DNA of 56,723 bases, from positions 1 to 56,723 of the forward strand of contig JAGYKB010000016.1 in the NCBI GenBank assembly GCA_018401885.1, given 5' to 3'. This document shows positions 6,652 through 15,376 of this stretch, one piece after another; within the stretch, counting starts at the first letter, position 1; each line of letters opens with the position of its first letter. This DNA is from Gammaproteobacteria bacterium (lineage in GTDB: Bacteria > Pseudomonadota > Gammaproteobacteria > Pseudomonadales > Pseudohongiellaceae). The translations under genes and the position numbers were made by a program. The notes beneath the pieces were generated by a model. That model made no database searches. It worked only from the letters and a program-made list of their open reading frames with translations, and had not been told where the DNA came from.

Positions 6652-9594
6652 TTAAGGTCGTGATAGTAATGCTAAAGTCTCTGCGGACTGGTGATCATAG
6701 CAGGGAAATTTTAGTAATACCTGCGTGCCCGTCCCTCGCGTTCTATCGAAGGGACTGATTATATCAATATTTCCGTTCAAATCCTCAACAATGCTAAACA
6801 CCAGCGAGAGGCCTAATCCCGTTCCTTCCCCTGCTTCCTTCGTCGTAAAGAAGGGGTCGAAAACACGGCTTTTGATCGCATTCGGTATACCGACGCCGAA
6901 ATCCGTCACACTGATATGAATGTGGCTGCCCATGTTTTTAGCCGCGAGTACGATCGTCCCGCCAGCCTGCGAGGCGTCGCGGGCGTTGTTGATTAGGTTG
7001 ATGAGTACCTGCAGGAGGCGCTGCGAGTCGCCGAGAATTGCGGCTTCTGCATCGCAGTCGATCTCAAGCTGTAACTCTTTGTTCTTCTTGTCGAGCGAGA
7101 CGAGGGTTTGCGCCTGAGCGATGCATTCGCTTATCAGAACACGCTCGTTTTCGTGCATTAACTTGTTAGTGCCTGCATGCGCAAAATTGACGAGAGACTG
7201 CAGAATCTTTGACGTGCGGTCTGTCTGCTCGATGATCTGCTGAGCGAGTCCTGTAAGCTCGCTGTCTTTGTATTCGTCTCGAATTATCTGAGCGAGGCAG
7301 GCGATGCCAGTAATGGGATTGCCAATCTCATGTGCGACGCCCGCGGCAAGGCGTCCGATAGATGCCAGTCTCTCACTGTGGGTTAGACCTGCCTCGAGGA
7401 TTTCTGTTTCCGTCATGTCTTCCATCAGAATGATCAGGCCTTCGTTGCTGCCCGTCTCGCCGCTTTCTTCGATAAGGGCTTTGTGGAGGTTGACCGTGCG
7501 TTTCGCCGCAGCCAGCTCGAAACTCTGTTTATAGGAGTGATCGATGTCCTCGCCAATGAAGTCCTCGAGCAGGGTTAGCCATGGCTCGGGCAAGTCGCTT
7601 AGCTGGGAGCCGACCACGTCTGCGCTGCTGATTTCGGTAAATTCCTCTAGCGCGCGATTCCACATGATGATTTCGCGGTCGGAGCTGAGAGAGCAAACAC
7701 CGAGCGGAAGGTCCAACAGAATTTGGCGGTGGTAGCGGCGCAGGTTGTCGAGATCAGCAGCCATGCCTGAGAGATTGCTGCGGTAGGCTTCGATTCGATT
7801 CTCGATTACGGTAACGTCCGAGCTGCCGTGTTGCGAGACAATACTATACGGCAGGTAGCTGTCGATGATTTCGCGTGCGATCGAGGGACCAAGCAGTCCT
7901 GAGAGGTTTGCCTCGAGACGCCCTCGCAGTAGGCGCATCGCGTATGGCCTACGGTCATCTTTTTTCAGACCTAGGTCTTTTAGTGCCTGCCCAACCTCGC
8001 GCGTTGCAGTGCGCTCACCGAGTGGCTTGCTGAGGCTCTTAATAAAGTCCCCAGCCGATTTCGCTACCAAACCACTGCGTTTGCGGCGCTTAATCGTATC
8101 GAGGGTACAAAGGTCTGCCGAGCTGCGTTCTTCATCGCTGCTACCAAAATAGAGCGAGCCAAAAATGAAGGCAAGGCAGTTGATGATAAGCGACAGCGCC
8201 GCCGTTTCACGCCAGTTAATCACTATGTCGCTGAAGCTGTAGGTCTCGGACAGCAATGGCAGCATGAAAAGCGGAAACCAAATACCTACGCCCGATGCGA
8301 GACCGACGAAGAACCCGCGCTTGTTCGCCTGTGGCCAGTAAAGTATGGCGACAATTCCGGGAAGGAACTGAAGGCCCGCCGCAAAGGCAACGGTGCCCAT
8401 GAGCTGTATGCTGATCTTGTCGCTGGGCAGATAGTGGAAGGCAAAACCTGCCCAAATCAGCGCCGTGATAAGTACTCGCCGTCGCTGCATGAGCCAGCGG
8501 TAAATATCTTTGCTGGCCGCGGGCTGTTGTATCGGCAAAATGAGGTGATTCAGGCACATATTCGATAGCGCCAAAGTAATAACAATAATTAGTCCGCTCG
8601 CGGCAGAGAGGCCGCCGAGATAGGCGAGCAGACTTAGTCCAGGTCGGTCGAAAGCTACCCCAATAGCCACTGGGAAGTATTCGACCGGCACTGTGCTTCC
8701 GCCGTGAATGCCTGCCCAAAGAATCGGAAGAACCGGCAGGCTCATCAGGAGAAAGTAGAGAGGGAGTCCCCAGCTTGCAAACGAGAGTGCGCCTCGCCCT
8801 GCGTTACCGTTAAACGTAACGTAGAACATGTGAGGCATCGCCACAGCTGCGGAGAAAAACAGCAGCGCCATGACATGAAACGAGCTGAAGTAGTTAGTGT
8901 CTTCGAGACTGCCGAGAAGATCAGGCTGTGATAATAACCAGTGCTGCATTTCGTCAAAGCCACCAAAGCCGCCGAAGACTGCGAATCCACCAACGACTAA
9001 ATAAGCAAAAAGCTTAATCAGGGACTCGAATGCAATAGCCATCATTAGCCCGTCGTGCTGAGTGCGCCCCGGGCGTCTCGACGTGCCAAAAAGAATGGCG
9101 AAAAGGGTGATGAGAACGCAAAAGCCAACAGCAATAGAGCCGTGCGACGCGGCCGGCGATAAGATATCAGCGGTGTCTGCGACAGCGCGAATTTGCAAAG
9201 CGATAAGCGGAGTGACGCCGACTAAAATAACAAGCGTCGTCACTGTTCCAACCCACGGGGAGCGATACCGAAACGCGAGGAGGTCTGCGAGTGAGCTAAG
9301 CTGGTAGGTTCGAGTGAGTTCGAGCAACGGTCTTAGTAACAGCGGCGAGAGCATGAAAGCTAACGAGATGCCGATCGAGTTCGCTAGATACCCGTAGCCC
9401 TCGCGCTGCGCACTGCCGACGACGCCGTAATAGGCCCAGATACTGGCGAAAACGCCGAGCGAAAGCACGTAGACGATAGGGTGCCGAACAACTCGCTGGG
9501 GGATCCAGCCGCGCTCAGTGATATAGGCGATCCCGAAGAGCAAAGAAAGATAGACGCTACCGAGCGCGACGAGCGTAGGGAGTTCGAAGTTCAT
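6652..9594 (-). CDS. cbrA: Sensor histidine kinase CbrA with SSS transporter domain
   Basis: Membrane sensor kinase that phosphorylates CbrB. The 980-residue protein is close to the length known for Pseudomonas CbrA. Residues 1 to about 490 are a polytopic sodium:solute-symporter-like domain, for example with segments starting LGSVYLSLLFGIAYI and VILVGVTPLIALQI. A linker and a PAS-like region (about 600-730) follow, then the kinase core. The phospho-acceptor is His755 in GVAHEIGNP, the N box is LINLINNARDA, and the G boxes are DFGVGIP and GEGTGLGLSL. The ATG at 9592-9594 overlaps the stop of the upstream small ORF (ATGA), indicating translational coupling. Whether the SSS part transports a substrate (histidine uptake is reported for some CbrA) or only senses one cannot be told from sequence. 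Confidence 0.94.
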   Translation of the reverse strand: MNFELPTLVALGSVYLSLLFGIAYITERGWIPQRVVRHPIVYVLSLGVFASIWAYYGVVGSAQREGYGYLANSIGISLAFMLSPLLLRPLLELTRTYQLSSLADLLAFRYRSPWVGTVTTLVILVGVTPLIALQIRAVADTADILSPAASHGSIAVGFCVLITLFAILFGTSRRPGRTQHDGLMMAIAFESLIKLFAYLVVGGFAVFGGFGGFDEMQHWLLSQPDLLGSLEDTNYFSSFHVMALLFFSAAVAMPHMFYVTFNGNAGRGALSFASWGLPLYFLLMSLPVLPILWAGIHGGSTVPVEYFPVAIGVAFDRPGLSLLAYLGGLSAASGLIIVITLALSNMCLNHLILPIQQPAASKDIYRWLMQRRRVLITALIWAGFAFHYLPSDKISIQLMGTVAFAAGLQFLPGIVAILYWPQANKRGFFVGLASGVGIWFPLFMLPLLSETYSFSDIVINWRETAALSLIINCLAFIFGSLYFGSSDEERSSADLCTLDTIKRRKRSGLVAKSAGDFIKSLSKPLGERTATREVGQALKDLGLKKDDRRPYAMRLLRGRLEANLSGLLGPSIAREIIDSYLPYSIVSQHGSSDVTVIENRIEAYRSNLSGMAADLDNLRRYHRQILLDLPLGVCSLSSDREIIMWNRALEEFTEISSADVVGSQLSDLPEPWLTLLEDFIGEDIDHSYKQSFELAAAKRTVNLHKALIEESGETGSNEGLIILMEDMTETEILEAGLTHSERLASIGRLAAGVAHEIGNPITGIACLAQIIRDEYKDSELTGLAQQIIEQTDRTSKILQSLVNFAHAGTNKLMHENERVLISECIAQAQTLVSLDKKNKELQLEIDCDAEAAILGDSQRLLQVLINLINNARDASQAGGTIVLAAKNMGSHIHISVTDFGVGIPNAIKSRVFDPFFTTKEAGEGTGLGLSLVFSIVEDLNGNIDIISPFDRTRGTGTQVLLKFPCYDHQSAETLALLSRP

Positions 9595-9770
9595 TCTGGT
9601 TCGTCAGTCTCTTGATCTCGATGTGCCCAGCGCGCTACCAAGACCACGATGAAAGCGACTACAAAGGGGCGATACCAGAGCTCGTCTGCCGCGTTAATCC
9701 AGTCGACTGTCAATAAAAACAGTAGGTAGATAATGACTAGTAGCATGAGGATCGAGCGTGGGATGTACAC
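9591..9770 (-). CDS. Small membrane protein coupled to cbrA (CbrX position)
   Basis: Predicted 59-residue protein starting at a GTG (9768-9770) 11 bases after the gluQ stop. The start VYIPRSILMLL is followed by a hydrophobic segment (LVIIYLLFLLTVDW), a short polar turn and a second membrane segment (FVVAFIVVLVARW), then a charged tail. The frame extends upstream, but that would overlap the end of gluQ, so the GTG is preferred; the ATG at 9744-9746 is a further option. Its stop overlaps the cbrA start in an ATGA. A small ORF called cbrX is reported at this place in Pseudomonas and is translationally coupled to cbrA. I apply that comparison by position and character only. Confidence 0.7.
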   Translation of the reverse strand: MYIPRSILMLLVIIYLLFLLTVDWINAADELWYRPFVVAFIVVLVARWAHRDQETDEPE

Positions 9771-9781
9771 GGGTTTTCTCG

Positions 9782-10705
9782 TTAACTTGGCTGAGGGGCT
9801 TTGAGTGTAGCCAATTTCGGCACAGCCTGTATATCCCAGTGCTCGATGCCCCATGCGAGGATTGTATCGACGCTACTGTCGATCAATGTGCGCGGTGGAG
9901 ACAGACCAAGCAGATCCAGACATTGATGCAGTTGCTCCTGTGGTCGTTCGGACTTTAGCGGTGGTGCGAAGCTTTGCTTGCTGAGCTTATCACCAGCGGC
10001 GTCGACAATAATCGGTAAATGAGCATAGCGAGGCGTTCGATAGCCGAGGCATTCCTGTAAATAAAGTTGCCGAGGGGTGGATTCGAGTAGATCGATACCG
10101 CGGACAATATCGGTGATACCCTGATAGGCATCATCTACTACCACCGCCAGTTGATAGGCGAACAGCCTATCTTTTCGGCGCACGACAAAGTCACCTACCT
10201 CGCTTGCCAGTTTTTGTGAATAATATCCTTGGATTCTGTCCTGAAGCGAGTAAGTCTCGCGGGAGACTCGAACCCTAATGGCCGCGTCGCTGCTGCTGGA
10301 GTCTTTGTCTGCGTACTGAAGGTCCCGCGCGCTGACTCCGTAATGACGGCACTGGCCGCTGTAAACATTGCCATTCTCGCGCAGCGCCGAACGTGTGCAT
10401 TCGCAGCGAAAGCAGAGGCCTTCGTTGGCTAGCTGCATTAAGGCGGCTGCGTAGGCATCGAGCCTTTGACTTTGAAAGAGCACATCATTATCCCAGGCAA
10501 GACCGAACTGTTGCAGCTGGGTGAGGATCTCGTCTGCGGCGCCTGCCTGTTCGCGAGGAGGATCGATATCTTCCATTCGCACTAGCCAAACGCCGCCATG
10601 TGAGCGCGCATCTAGGAAGCTAGCCACAGCTGCAAGCAATGAGCCGAGGTGGAGTGGGCCTGAGGGGGAGGGGGCAAACCTGCCGACGTAAGAAGAGCCG
10701 GTCAT
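9782..10705 (-). CDS. gluQ: Glutamyl-Q tRNA(Asp) synthetase
   Basis: Attaches glutamate to queuosine at the wobble base of tRNA(Asp). This truncated glutamyl-tRNA synthetase relative lacks the anticodon-binding half; at 307 residues it has the GluQ-RS length, against about 470 for GltX. The catalytic fold shows FAPSPSGPLHLGSLLAAVAS (HIGH-like motif near residue 19), putative zinc ligands in FRCECTRSAL and YSGQCRHY, and DKLSKQ as the KMSKS-like loop. It sits 22 bases after dksA, the widely conserved dksA-gluQ pairing, and leads into the cbrX-cbrA-cbrB unit. Confidence 0.95.
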   Translation of the reverse strand: MTGSSYVGRFAPSPSGPLHLGSLLAAVASFLDARSHGGVWLVRMEDIDPPREQAGAADEILTQLQQFGLAWDNDVLFQSQRLDAYAAALMQLANEGLCFRCECTRSALRENGNVYSGQCRHYGVSARDLQYADKDSSSSDAAIRVRVSRETYSLQDRIQGYYSQKLASEVGDFVVRRKDRLFAYQLAVVVDDAYQGITDIVRGIDLLESTPRQLYLQECLGYRTPRYAHLPIIVDAAGDKLSKQSFAPPLKSERPQEQLHQCLDLLGLSPPRTLIDSSVDTILAWGIEHWDIQAVPKLATLKAPQPS

Positions 10706-10727
10706 GGCAGCCGGTCGGCTAGTCAGC

Positions 10728-11174
10728 CTAGAGGCTGCCTAGCTGTTTCTCTTTGATTTCGTCTAATGTCTTACAATCGATGCACTTGTTGGCTGTAGGT
10801 CGCGCTTCGAGGCGACGAATACCAATCTCAATACCGCATGAATCGCAGAACCCGTAATCGTCCTGAGCGATCAGTTCGATAGTGCTATCGATTTTTTTGA
10901 TCAGTTTGCGCTCGCGGTCGCGCGTCCGCAGCTCGAGGCTAAATTCCTCTTCCTGAGTCGCACGATCGGCAGGATCAGGGTAGTTCGCCGCTTCGTCCTG
11001 CATATGATGCACCGTACGATCGACTTCCTGCATAAGTTGGTTGCGCCAATCCAGCAGAATCTGCTTGAAATGCTCGCGCTGTTTCTCGTTCATGTATTCT
11101 TCGCCACGCTTGGGCTTGTACGGAACGAAATTCTTTAGAACGGGTTGCGTATCTGGGGTAGCGGTCTTGGACAT
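10728..11174 (-). CDS. dksA: RNA polymerase-binding transcription factor DksA
   Basis: Binds the RNA polymerase secondary channel and, with ppGpp, tunes transcription of rRNA and amino-acid promoters. The 148-residue protein shows the long coiled coil (roughly residues 33-105), with the [17 protein letters not shown] tip region that carries the functional aspartates. A four-cysteine zinc finger follows (CDSCG...CIDCK, residues about 113-137). Length and all four cysteines match canonical DksA rather than the Cys-poor DksA2. It is transcribed divergently from the aminotransferase at 11712. Confidence 0.97.
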   Translation of the reverse strand: MSKTATPDTQPVLKNFVPYKPKRGEEYMNEKQREHFKQILLDWRNQLMQEVDRTVHHMQDEAANYPDPADRATQEEEFSLELRTRDRERKLIKKIDSTIELIAQDDYGFCDSCGIEIGIRRLEARPTANKCIDCKTLDEIKEKQLGSL

Positions 11175-11711
11175 GTGCTTCTTTATGCCTCTACAGGCCC
11201 TTTGGCCTAGGTAGTTAAAAGGTCAAACCTAGATTGGATAGACTTTGCTGCCTTTCAAAATGCGAAAGCTTCTTTCTAACGGCTTCCTTCGAAGCCTTTG
11301 TCTAAAAATCTCTCTAGTTGTTTCTCAATCACAGGATTGCTCAAAGATAGATTCCAGACGTGTCACGCGTATTACATAAACTCCCCTGCCTGGCTTTTGC
11401 CGAGGCTCTCCATTGAGATCCTTTTACCGAGGTTTTTAACCGGGGTCTTTTAAGGGGACGGTAAACTAGCAGATTTTGCTCCCCTATGCATCAATTATTG
11501 CCACGTCCTCTTTGAGCGGCGGTCTGAGCGGCGGCAATTCGTCGCTTGTCAGATCGTCAGAATAGCTATCAGGTGAATAGCGGGCCGAGATCGAGCGCTA
11601 AACCGAAGACTTGGCCGGCTAAAAGCATCCACAGTTATTTCCACTGCTAACTGACCTTACAACAAGTACAATATTTGTTAGCTCCTCGCAATACGAGATG
11701 ATGGGAATCGA
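11175..11711. other. Divergent intergenic region dksA / aminotransferase
   Basis: These 537 non-coding bases must hold the promoters of dksA (leftward) and of the aminotransferase (rightward). I see no convincing ORF or RNA gene. A nine-base direct repeat GAGCGGCGG occurs twice, three bases apart (about 11514-11534). No confident sigma-70 promoter could be picked by eye. Confidence 0.5.
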
Positions 11712-12914
11712 ATGACTAAGGAACTATCAACGCAAGACAACGTGGCAGAAAGTCCGTCCAGCCAACCCCGTGCCGCACTCGCAAGTGTCACGCCTTTTAG
11801 GGTGATGAGCGTTATGCAGCGCGCGCACGAATTGGAGTGTGCAGGAGAGGATATCGTCCATTTGGAAGTTGGCGAGCCTGATTTTTCTACGGCTCAGCCC
11901 ATTGTAGAGGCGGGCAAGGCCGCGCTGGATGCTGGGTTGACCCAGTATACGGCGGCTACAGGACTTATGACGCTGAGGAAGAAGATTAGCGAGCGCTACC
12001 ATGCACAGCGCGGACTCGAGATTTCCCCAGAAAGAATACTGATCACCCCTGGAGCGAGCGGCGGCTTGCTGCTTTTGGCGCATCTCTTGGTGGGGCAGGG
12101 TGATGGTATTCTTATCACCGATCCCGCCTATCCCTGTGTGCGTAATTTCATCAAACTTCGCGATGCGTGTCCTCAACTTGTCCCCGTTGTGCGCGCTACG
12201 TCTTATCAGCCGAGCGTTGCCGACTTGATAGCCCAGCGCACTGATGTCACTCGAGGTGTGTGGCTAGCCTCACCCAATAATCCCACAGGAACGATATTGG
12301 ATCGTAGCCAACTCGAGGCTTTGTCGGCATGGACTCGGCGCGAGGGGCTTCATCTCCTTGTCGATGAGATCTATCACGGCCTGCACTTCGTCGATGACTT
12401 GCCTAGCGTGCTCGAAGTTGATGATTCGGCGTTTGTGGTTAACAGCTTTTCGAAATATTTCGGTATGACCGGTTGGCGGCTCGGCTGGATAGTTGTTCCA
12501 GAGGCGTTCATCGATACCGCGCGAACCCTTGCGCAAAACATGTATATTTCGGCCTCGTCAATTGCGCAACATGCTGCACTCGCTGCATTCGAACCGGAAA
12601 CGCAGATCATTCTCGAATCTCGTAGGGAGGAGTTTAGACGCCGCCGCGACTACATGGTCGAGGAGTTGACCGCGCTCGGATTCGTTCTGCCGCAAGAAAT
12701 TTCCGGCGCGTTCTATGTCTATGCCGATTGTTCTAAGTTCTCAGACGACAGCGAAGCGTTCTGCAGAAAAATGCTCGAAGAGCATGGTGTCGCTATGACC
12801 CCCGGCACAGATTTCGGCGATGCCTCCGCGCAGACAATGCTGCGGATCTCGTTCACCACGAGCATGGCTCAGCTTCAGATCGCCATCGCTCGACTGCGAG
12901 TTGCACTTGCCTAA
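11712..12914 (+). CDS. Class I PLP-dependent aminotransferase (AspC-like)
   Basis: Fold-type I aminotransferase of 400 residues. Visible features are the substrate-side LEVGEPDFST near residue 51, the SPNNPTGT loop near 187 and the Schiff-base lysine Lys248 in NSFSKYFGMTGWRLGW. The family covers aspartate, alanine and aromatic aminotransferases, and the substrate cannot be read from sequence. A probable aminotransferase occupies the same position beside dksA in Pseudomonas. It begins with ATG after a GA-rich leader and is followed 31 bases later by sfsA, with which it may be co-transcribed. Confidence 0.88.
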   Translation: MTKELSTQDNVAESPSSQPRAALASVTPFRVMSVMQRAHELECAGEDIVHLEVGEPDFSTAQPIVEAGKAALDAGLTQYTAATGLMTLRKKISERYHAQRGLEISPERILITPGASGGLLLLAHLLVGQGDGILITDPAYPCVRNFIKLRDACPQLVPVVRATSYQPSVADLIAQRTDVTRGVWLASPNNPTGTILDRSQLEALSAWTRREGLHLLVDEIYHGLHFVDDLPSVLEVDDSAFVVNSFSKYFGMTGWRLGWIVVPEAFIDTARTLAQNMYISASSIAQHAALAAFEPETQIILESRREEFRRRRDYMVEELTALGFVLPQEISGAFYVYADCSKFSDDSEAFCRKMLEEHGVAMTPGTDFGDASAQTMLRISFTTSMAQLQIAIARLRVALA

Positions 12915-12945
12915 TAGATGAGGCGGCTGTCATCAGGAGGCGGAA

Positions 12946-13671
12946 GTGATTTTTGAGCATCCATTGCAGGAAGCGATTTTACTTAGGCGCTACAAGCGAT
13001 TCCTTGCCGACGTCAGGCGGCCAGATGGAAGTGAATTCACTTTGCACTGTCCGAATACAGGTGCGATGACTCACTGTCAGGGAGAGGGTTGGCGAGTTTG
13101 GTATACCGACTCGCACAACCCAAAACGCAAATATGCGTGCACGTGGCAGCTCGTGGAAGATGCCGATGGATCTCTCATTGGAATCAACTCAGCGCTTGCC
13201 AATACGATTGTTGGCGAGGCACTCGATAGGAACGTTATAAAGGAACTTGCTGGCTATTCGTCCCACCGAAGAGAAGTCACCTACGGAGAGCAGAATAGCC
13301 GCATAGACTTCTTGCTAGCACAGACGGATAGGGATGAAATCCTCCGAGAATGTCTTGTGGAGGTTAAGAGTCTGACGCTCAAGGTGCAAAATGGCTTGGG
13401 CGTTTTTCCAGATGCTGTAACGACCAGAGGGCAAAAACATCTGCAGGAATTAACCACAGAGGTGAAGAGAGGAAAGCGGGCAGTGTTGCTTTTTTGTGTC
13501 CAGCATACGGGTATTGAGCGGGTGAGTGTCGCCCGAGAGATAGATGCTGAATACGCTCGCTTGCTCGAGGCGGCAGTGGGAGAAGGAGTCGAGGTGCTCG
13601 CCTACGGGGTCGCCATCGATCCTGCGAAGAACGCGCTTAGTCTCGCGGCCTCGCTACCAGTGGAGCTTTAG
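12946..13671 (+). CDS. sfsA: Sugar fermentation stimulation protein A
   Basis: SfsA family protein of 241 residues starting with GTG behind a strong ribosome binding site (AGGAGGCGG). Family-typical segments are the N-terminal LLRRYKRFLADV, the OB-fold-like HCPNTGAMTHC (residues about 32-42), and the nuclease-like core with DFLL and CLVEVKSLTL. DNA binding and a nuclease-type fold have been reported for the family, and the biological role remains unclear. It follows the aminotransferase gene; this arrangement next to dksA is common in Pseudomonas relatives. Confidence 0.93.
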   Translation: MIFEHPLQEAILLRRYKRFLADVRRPDGSEFTLHCPNTGAMTHCQGEGWRVWYTDSHNPKRKYACTWQLVEDADGSLIGINSALANTIVGEALDRNVIKELAGYSSHRREVTYGEQNSRIDFLLAQTDRDEILRECLVEVKSLTLKVQNGLGVFPDAVTTRGQKHLQELTTEVKRGKRAVLLFCVQHTGIERVSVAREIDAEYARLLEAAVGEGVEVLAYGVAIDPAKNALSLAASLPVEL

Positions 13672-13692
13672 CGCGGGTCTAGCCACGTATCG

Positions 13693-14040
13693 CTAAATTG
13701 CGGACGGGCGTTTTAGAACGACCTCAGCAACCGAGACAACGCCGTCTGCGAGTTCGAATGGCACTGGCTGCAAATGTTTTCCGCGGCAGGGTCCGACTAA
13801 GCACTTACCGGTCTCTATCTGGAAAAGTGCGCCATGGGTTGCGCACTGGATCAGCGCATTGTCGCCATCGAGAAATTTGTCTTGTTCCCATTCCAGCGGT
13901 GTGCCCAGATGAGGGCAGCGGTTCCAATATACATGGATCTCACCCTGTTTGCGCACCGCAAAAAGACGCTTGCCGTCTATTTCGATGCCCTTGGCGCTGT
14001 CGTCTTTGAGTTCATGGGTGCTAAAGAGTTTTACCATCAT
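13693..14040 (-). CDS. Rieske-type [2Fe-2S] ferredoxin
   Basis: Soluble 115-residue Rieske domain protein. The cluster ligands are Cys42 and His44 in CPHLG and Cys66 and His69 in CATHG. There is no signal peptide or membrane segment, so it is a cytoplasmic Rieske ferredoxin of the kind that serves oxygenases or assimilatory reductases, not a bc1 subunit. Its ATG overlaps the stop of the upstream sulfhydrylase gene by four bases (ATGA), which implies coupled translation and joint function. No oxygenase gene is nearby. Confidence 0.87.
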   Translation of the reverse strand: MMVKLFSTHELKDDSAKGIEIDGKRLFAVRKQGEIHVYWNRCPHLGTPLEWEQDKFLDGDNALIQCATHGALFQIETGKCLVGPCRGKHLQPVPFELADGVVSVAEVVLKRPSAI

Positions 14041-15293
14041 AATGACGCGGCTCCCGCTAGCGCGGTGTCTAATGCGTGTGCGAAGTCTGCGAGCAAATCC
14101 GACTCATCTTCAATTCCTATCGAGAAACGAAGCAGCGAATCCGAAATTCCCATGCTCTCTCGGCGCTCTGCGCCCATCTCATGGAAAATTGTATGTGCAA
14201 CGGGAATCGCGAGTGTGCGTGTATCGCCTAAGTTACTTGAGGAAACAACAGTTTCCATCGCATTCAAGACCTCAAAGCAATCGACACCCGGTGCGAGGTC
14301 TATGCTCATTAGTGAACCAAAATCACAAAACAATTCGCGCGCGCGGGCGTGCTGGGGATGTGTCTCGAGCCCCGGATAATTAACCCTAGTCACTGCAGGG
14401 TGTGCGTCGCAGAAACGGGCGACTGCGAGTGCATTCGCGCAGGCTCTATCCATCCGCAGCGGCAGCGTCTCGGAGCCCACCGCGAGGTGGTGTGCCGCTT
14501 CGGGGCCGAGCGTTCCGCCCATATCGCGCAGACCTTTCTTCTTGATTTGAGTAATACCCCATACGGACGGCTCTTGAACTTTGTAGCTGTCATAGATATT
14601 AGGGAATTTGCTCCAATCGAATAATCCTGTGTCGGTGATCGTGCCGCCCAGCGCGTTGCCATGCCCGCCAATGTATTTGGTGAGTGAGTTGACGACCAGC
14701 GACGCGCTGACGGCCTTGGGTAAGAAGAGATGTGGCGACGTCATCGTATTGTCTACGCAGTAAACCAGATCATGCTGCCTACACAAATCACCTATCGCTG
14801 CGAGGTCTGCGATCTGAGTCACCGGATTGGCGATGGTCTCGACAAAAATCAGTCGTGTGTTCGGTTGTAATGCCGCTTTGACGTTCTTGACGTCTGTCGC
14901 ATCGACAAAGCTTACTTCGATACCAAGCGTTTGCAATGTCCCAAAAAAGCTATTGGTATTGCCGAATAAAAAGGCGCTTGAGATGAGATGATCACCTGCA
15001 CGCAGCAGCGCCAGCATCGACGAGGCTATCGCCGCCATGCCCGTGGCGAATGCGGCTGTTGCGATGCCTTGCTCCATTGATGTGATTTTATTCTGCAGAG
15101 CGGTAACGGTGGGATTGAGCTGCCGCCCGTAATTATAGCCACTGCGCTTTCCTTGAAATACCGCAGCGAGCTCTCGGGCATCGTCATAACCGTAGGCCAC
15201 CGAGGTGTGAATCGCTTTATGTAGGACTCCGTGCTCGGGCTTATCAAGTCGATCCGAGTGGATGTTGGTGGTAGTGAATCCCTTTTTGCTCAT
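14037..15293 (-). CDS. Cys/Met-metabolism PLP enzyme (O-acyl-homoserine sulfhydrylase / cystathionine synthase family)
   Basis: A 418-residue member of the trans-sulfuration enzyme family. It has the substrate-side tyrosine region SGYNYGRQLNPT near residues 51-62, the TGMAAIASSM phosphate loop and the PLP lysine Lys206 in VNSLTKYIGGH. Homologues include cystathionine gamma-synthase, methionine gamma-lyase and O-succinyl- or O-acetyl-homoserine sulfhydrylase, and which reaction applies here is not decidable by eye. The gene is translationally coupled to a Rieske ferredoxin, which is unusual for a PLP enzyme that needs no electron donor. Confidence 0.85.
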   Translation of the reverse strand: MSKKGFTTTNIHSDRLDKPEHGVLHKAIHTSVAYGYDDARELAAVFQGKRSGYNYGRQLNPTVTALQNKITSMEQGIATAAFATGMAAIASSMLALLRAGDHLISSAFLFGNTNSFFGTLQTLGIEVSFVDATDVKNVKAALQPNTRLIFVETIANPVTQIADLAAIGDLCRQHDLVYCVDNTMTSPHLFLPKAVSASLVVNSLTKYIGGHGNALGGTITDTGLFDWSKFPNIYDSYKVQEPSVWGITQIKKKGLRDMGGTLGPEAAHHLAVGSETLPLRMDRACANALAVARFCDAHPAVTRVNYPGLETHPQHARARELFCDFGSLMSIDLAPGVDCFEVLNAMETVVSSSNLGDTRTLAIPVAHTIFHEMGAERRESMGISDSLLRFSIGIEDESDLLADFAHALDTALAGAASL

Positions 15294-15376
15294 CGTGGCT
15301 GGCCTTCATTTGGCGTTAATGGCGGTTAAGCTGAGGCGTTTTATACACCAGCGGTGAGGCTGTTAAAAGAGGAGGT

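Noticed and set aside
8216..8719. Long antisense and overlapping frames within cbrA
   Set aside because: Shadow frames of a high-GC gene with strong codon bias; no family resemblance and the main frame is unmistakable.
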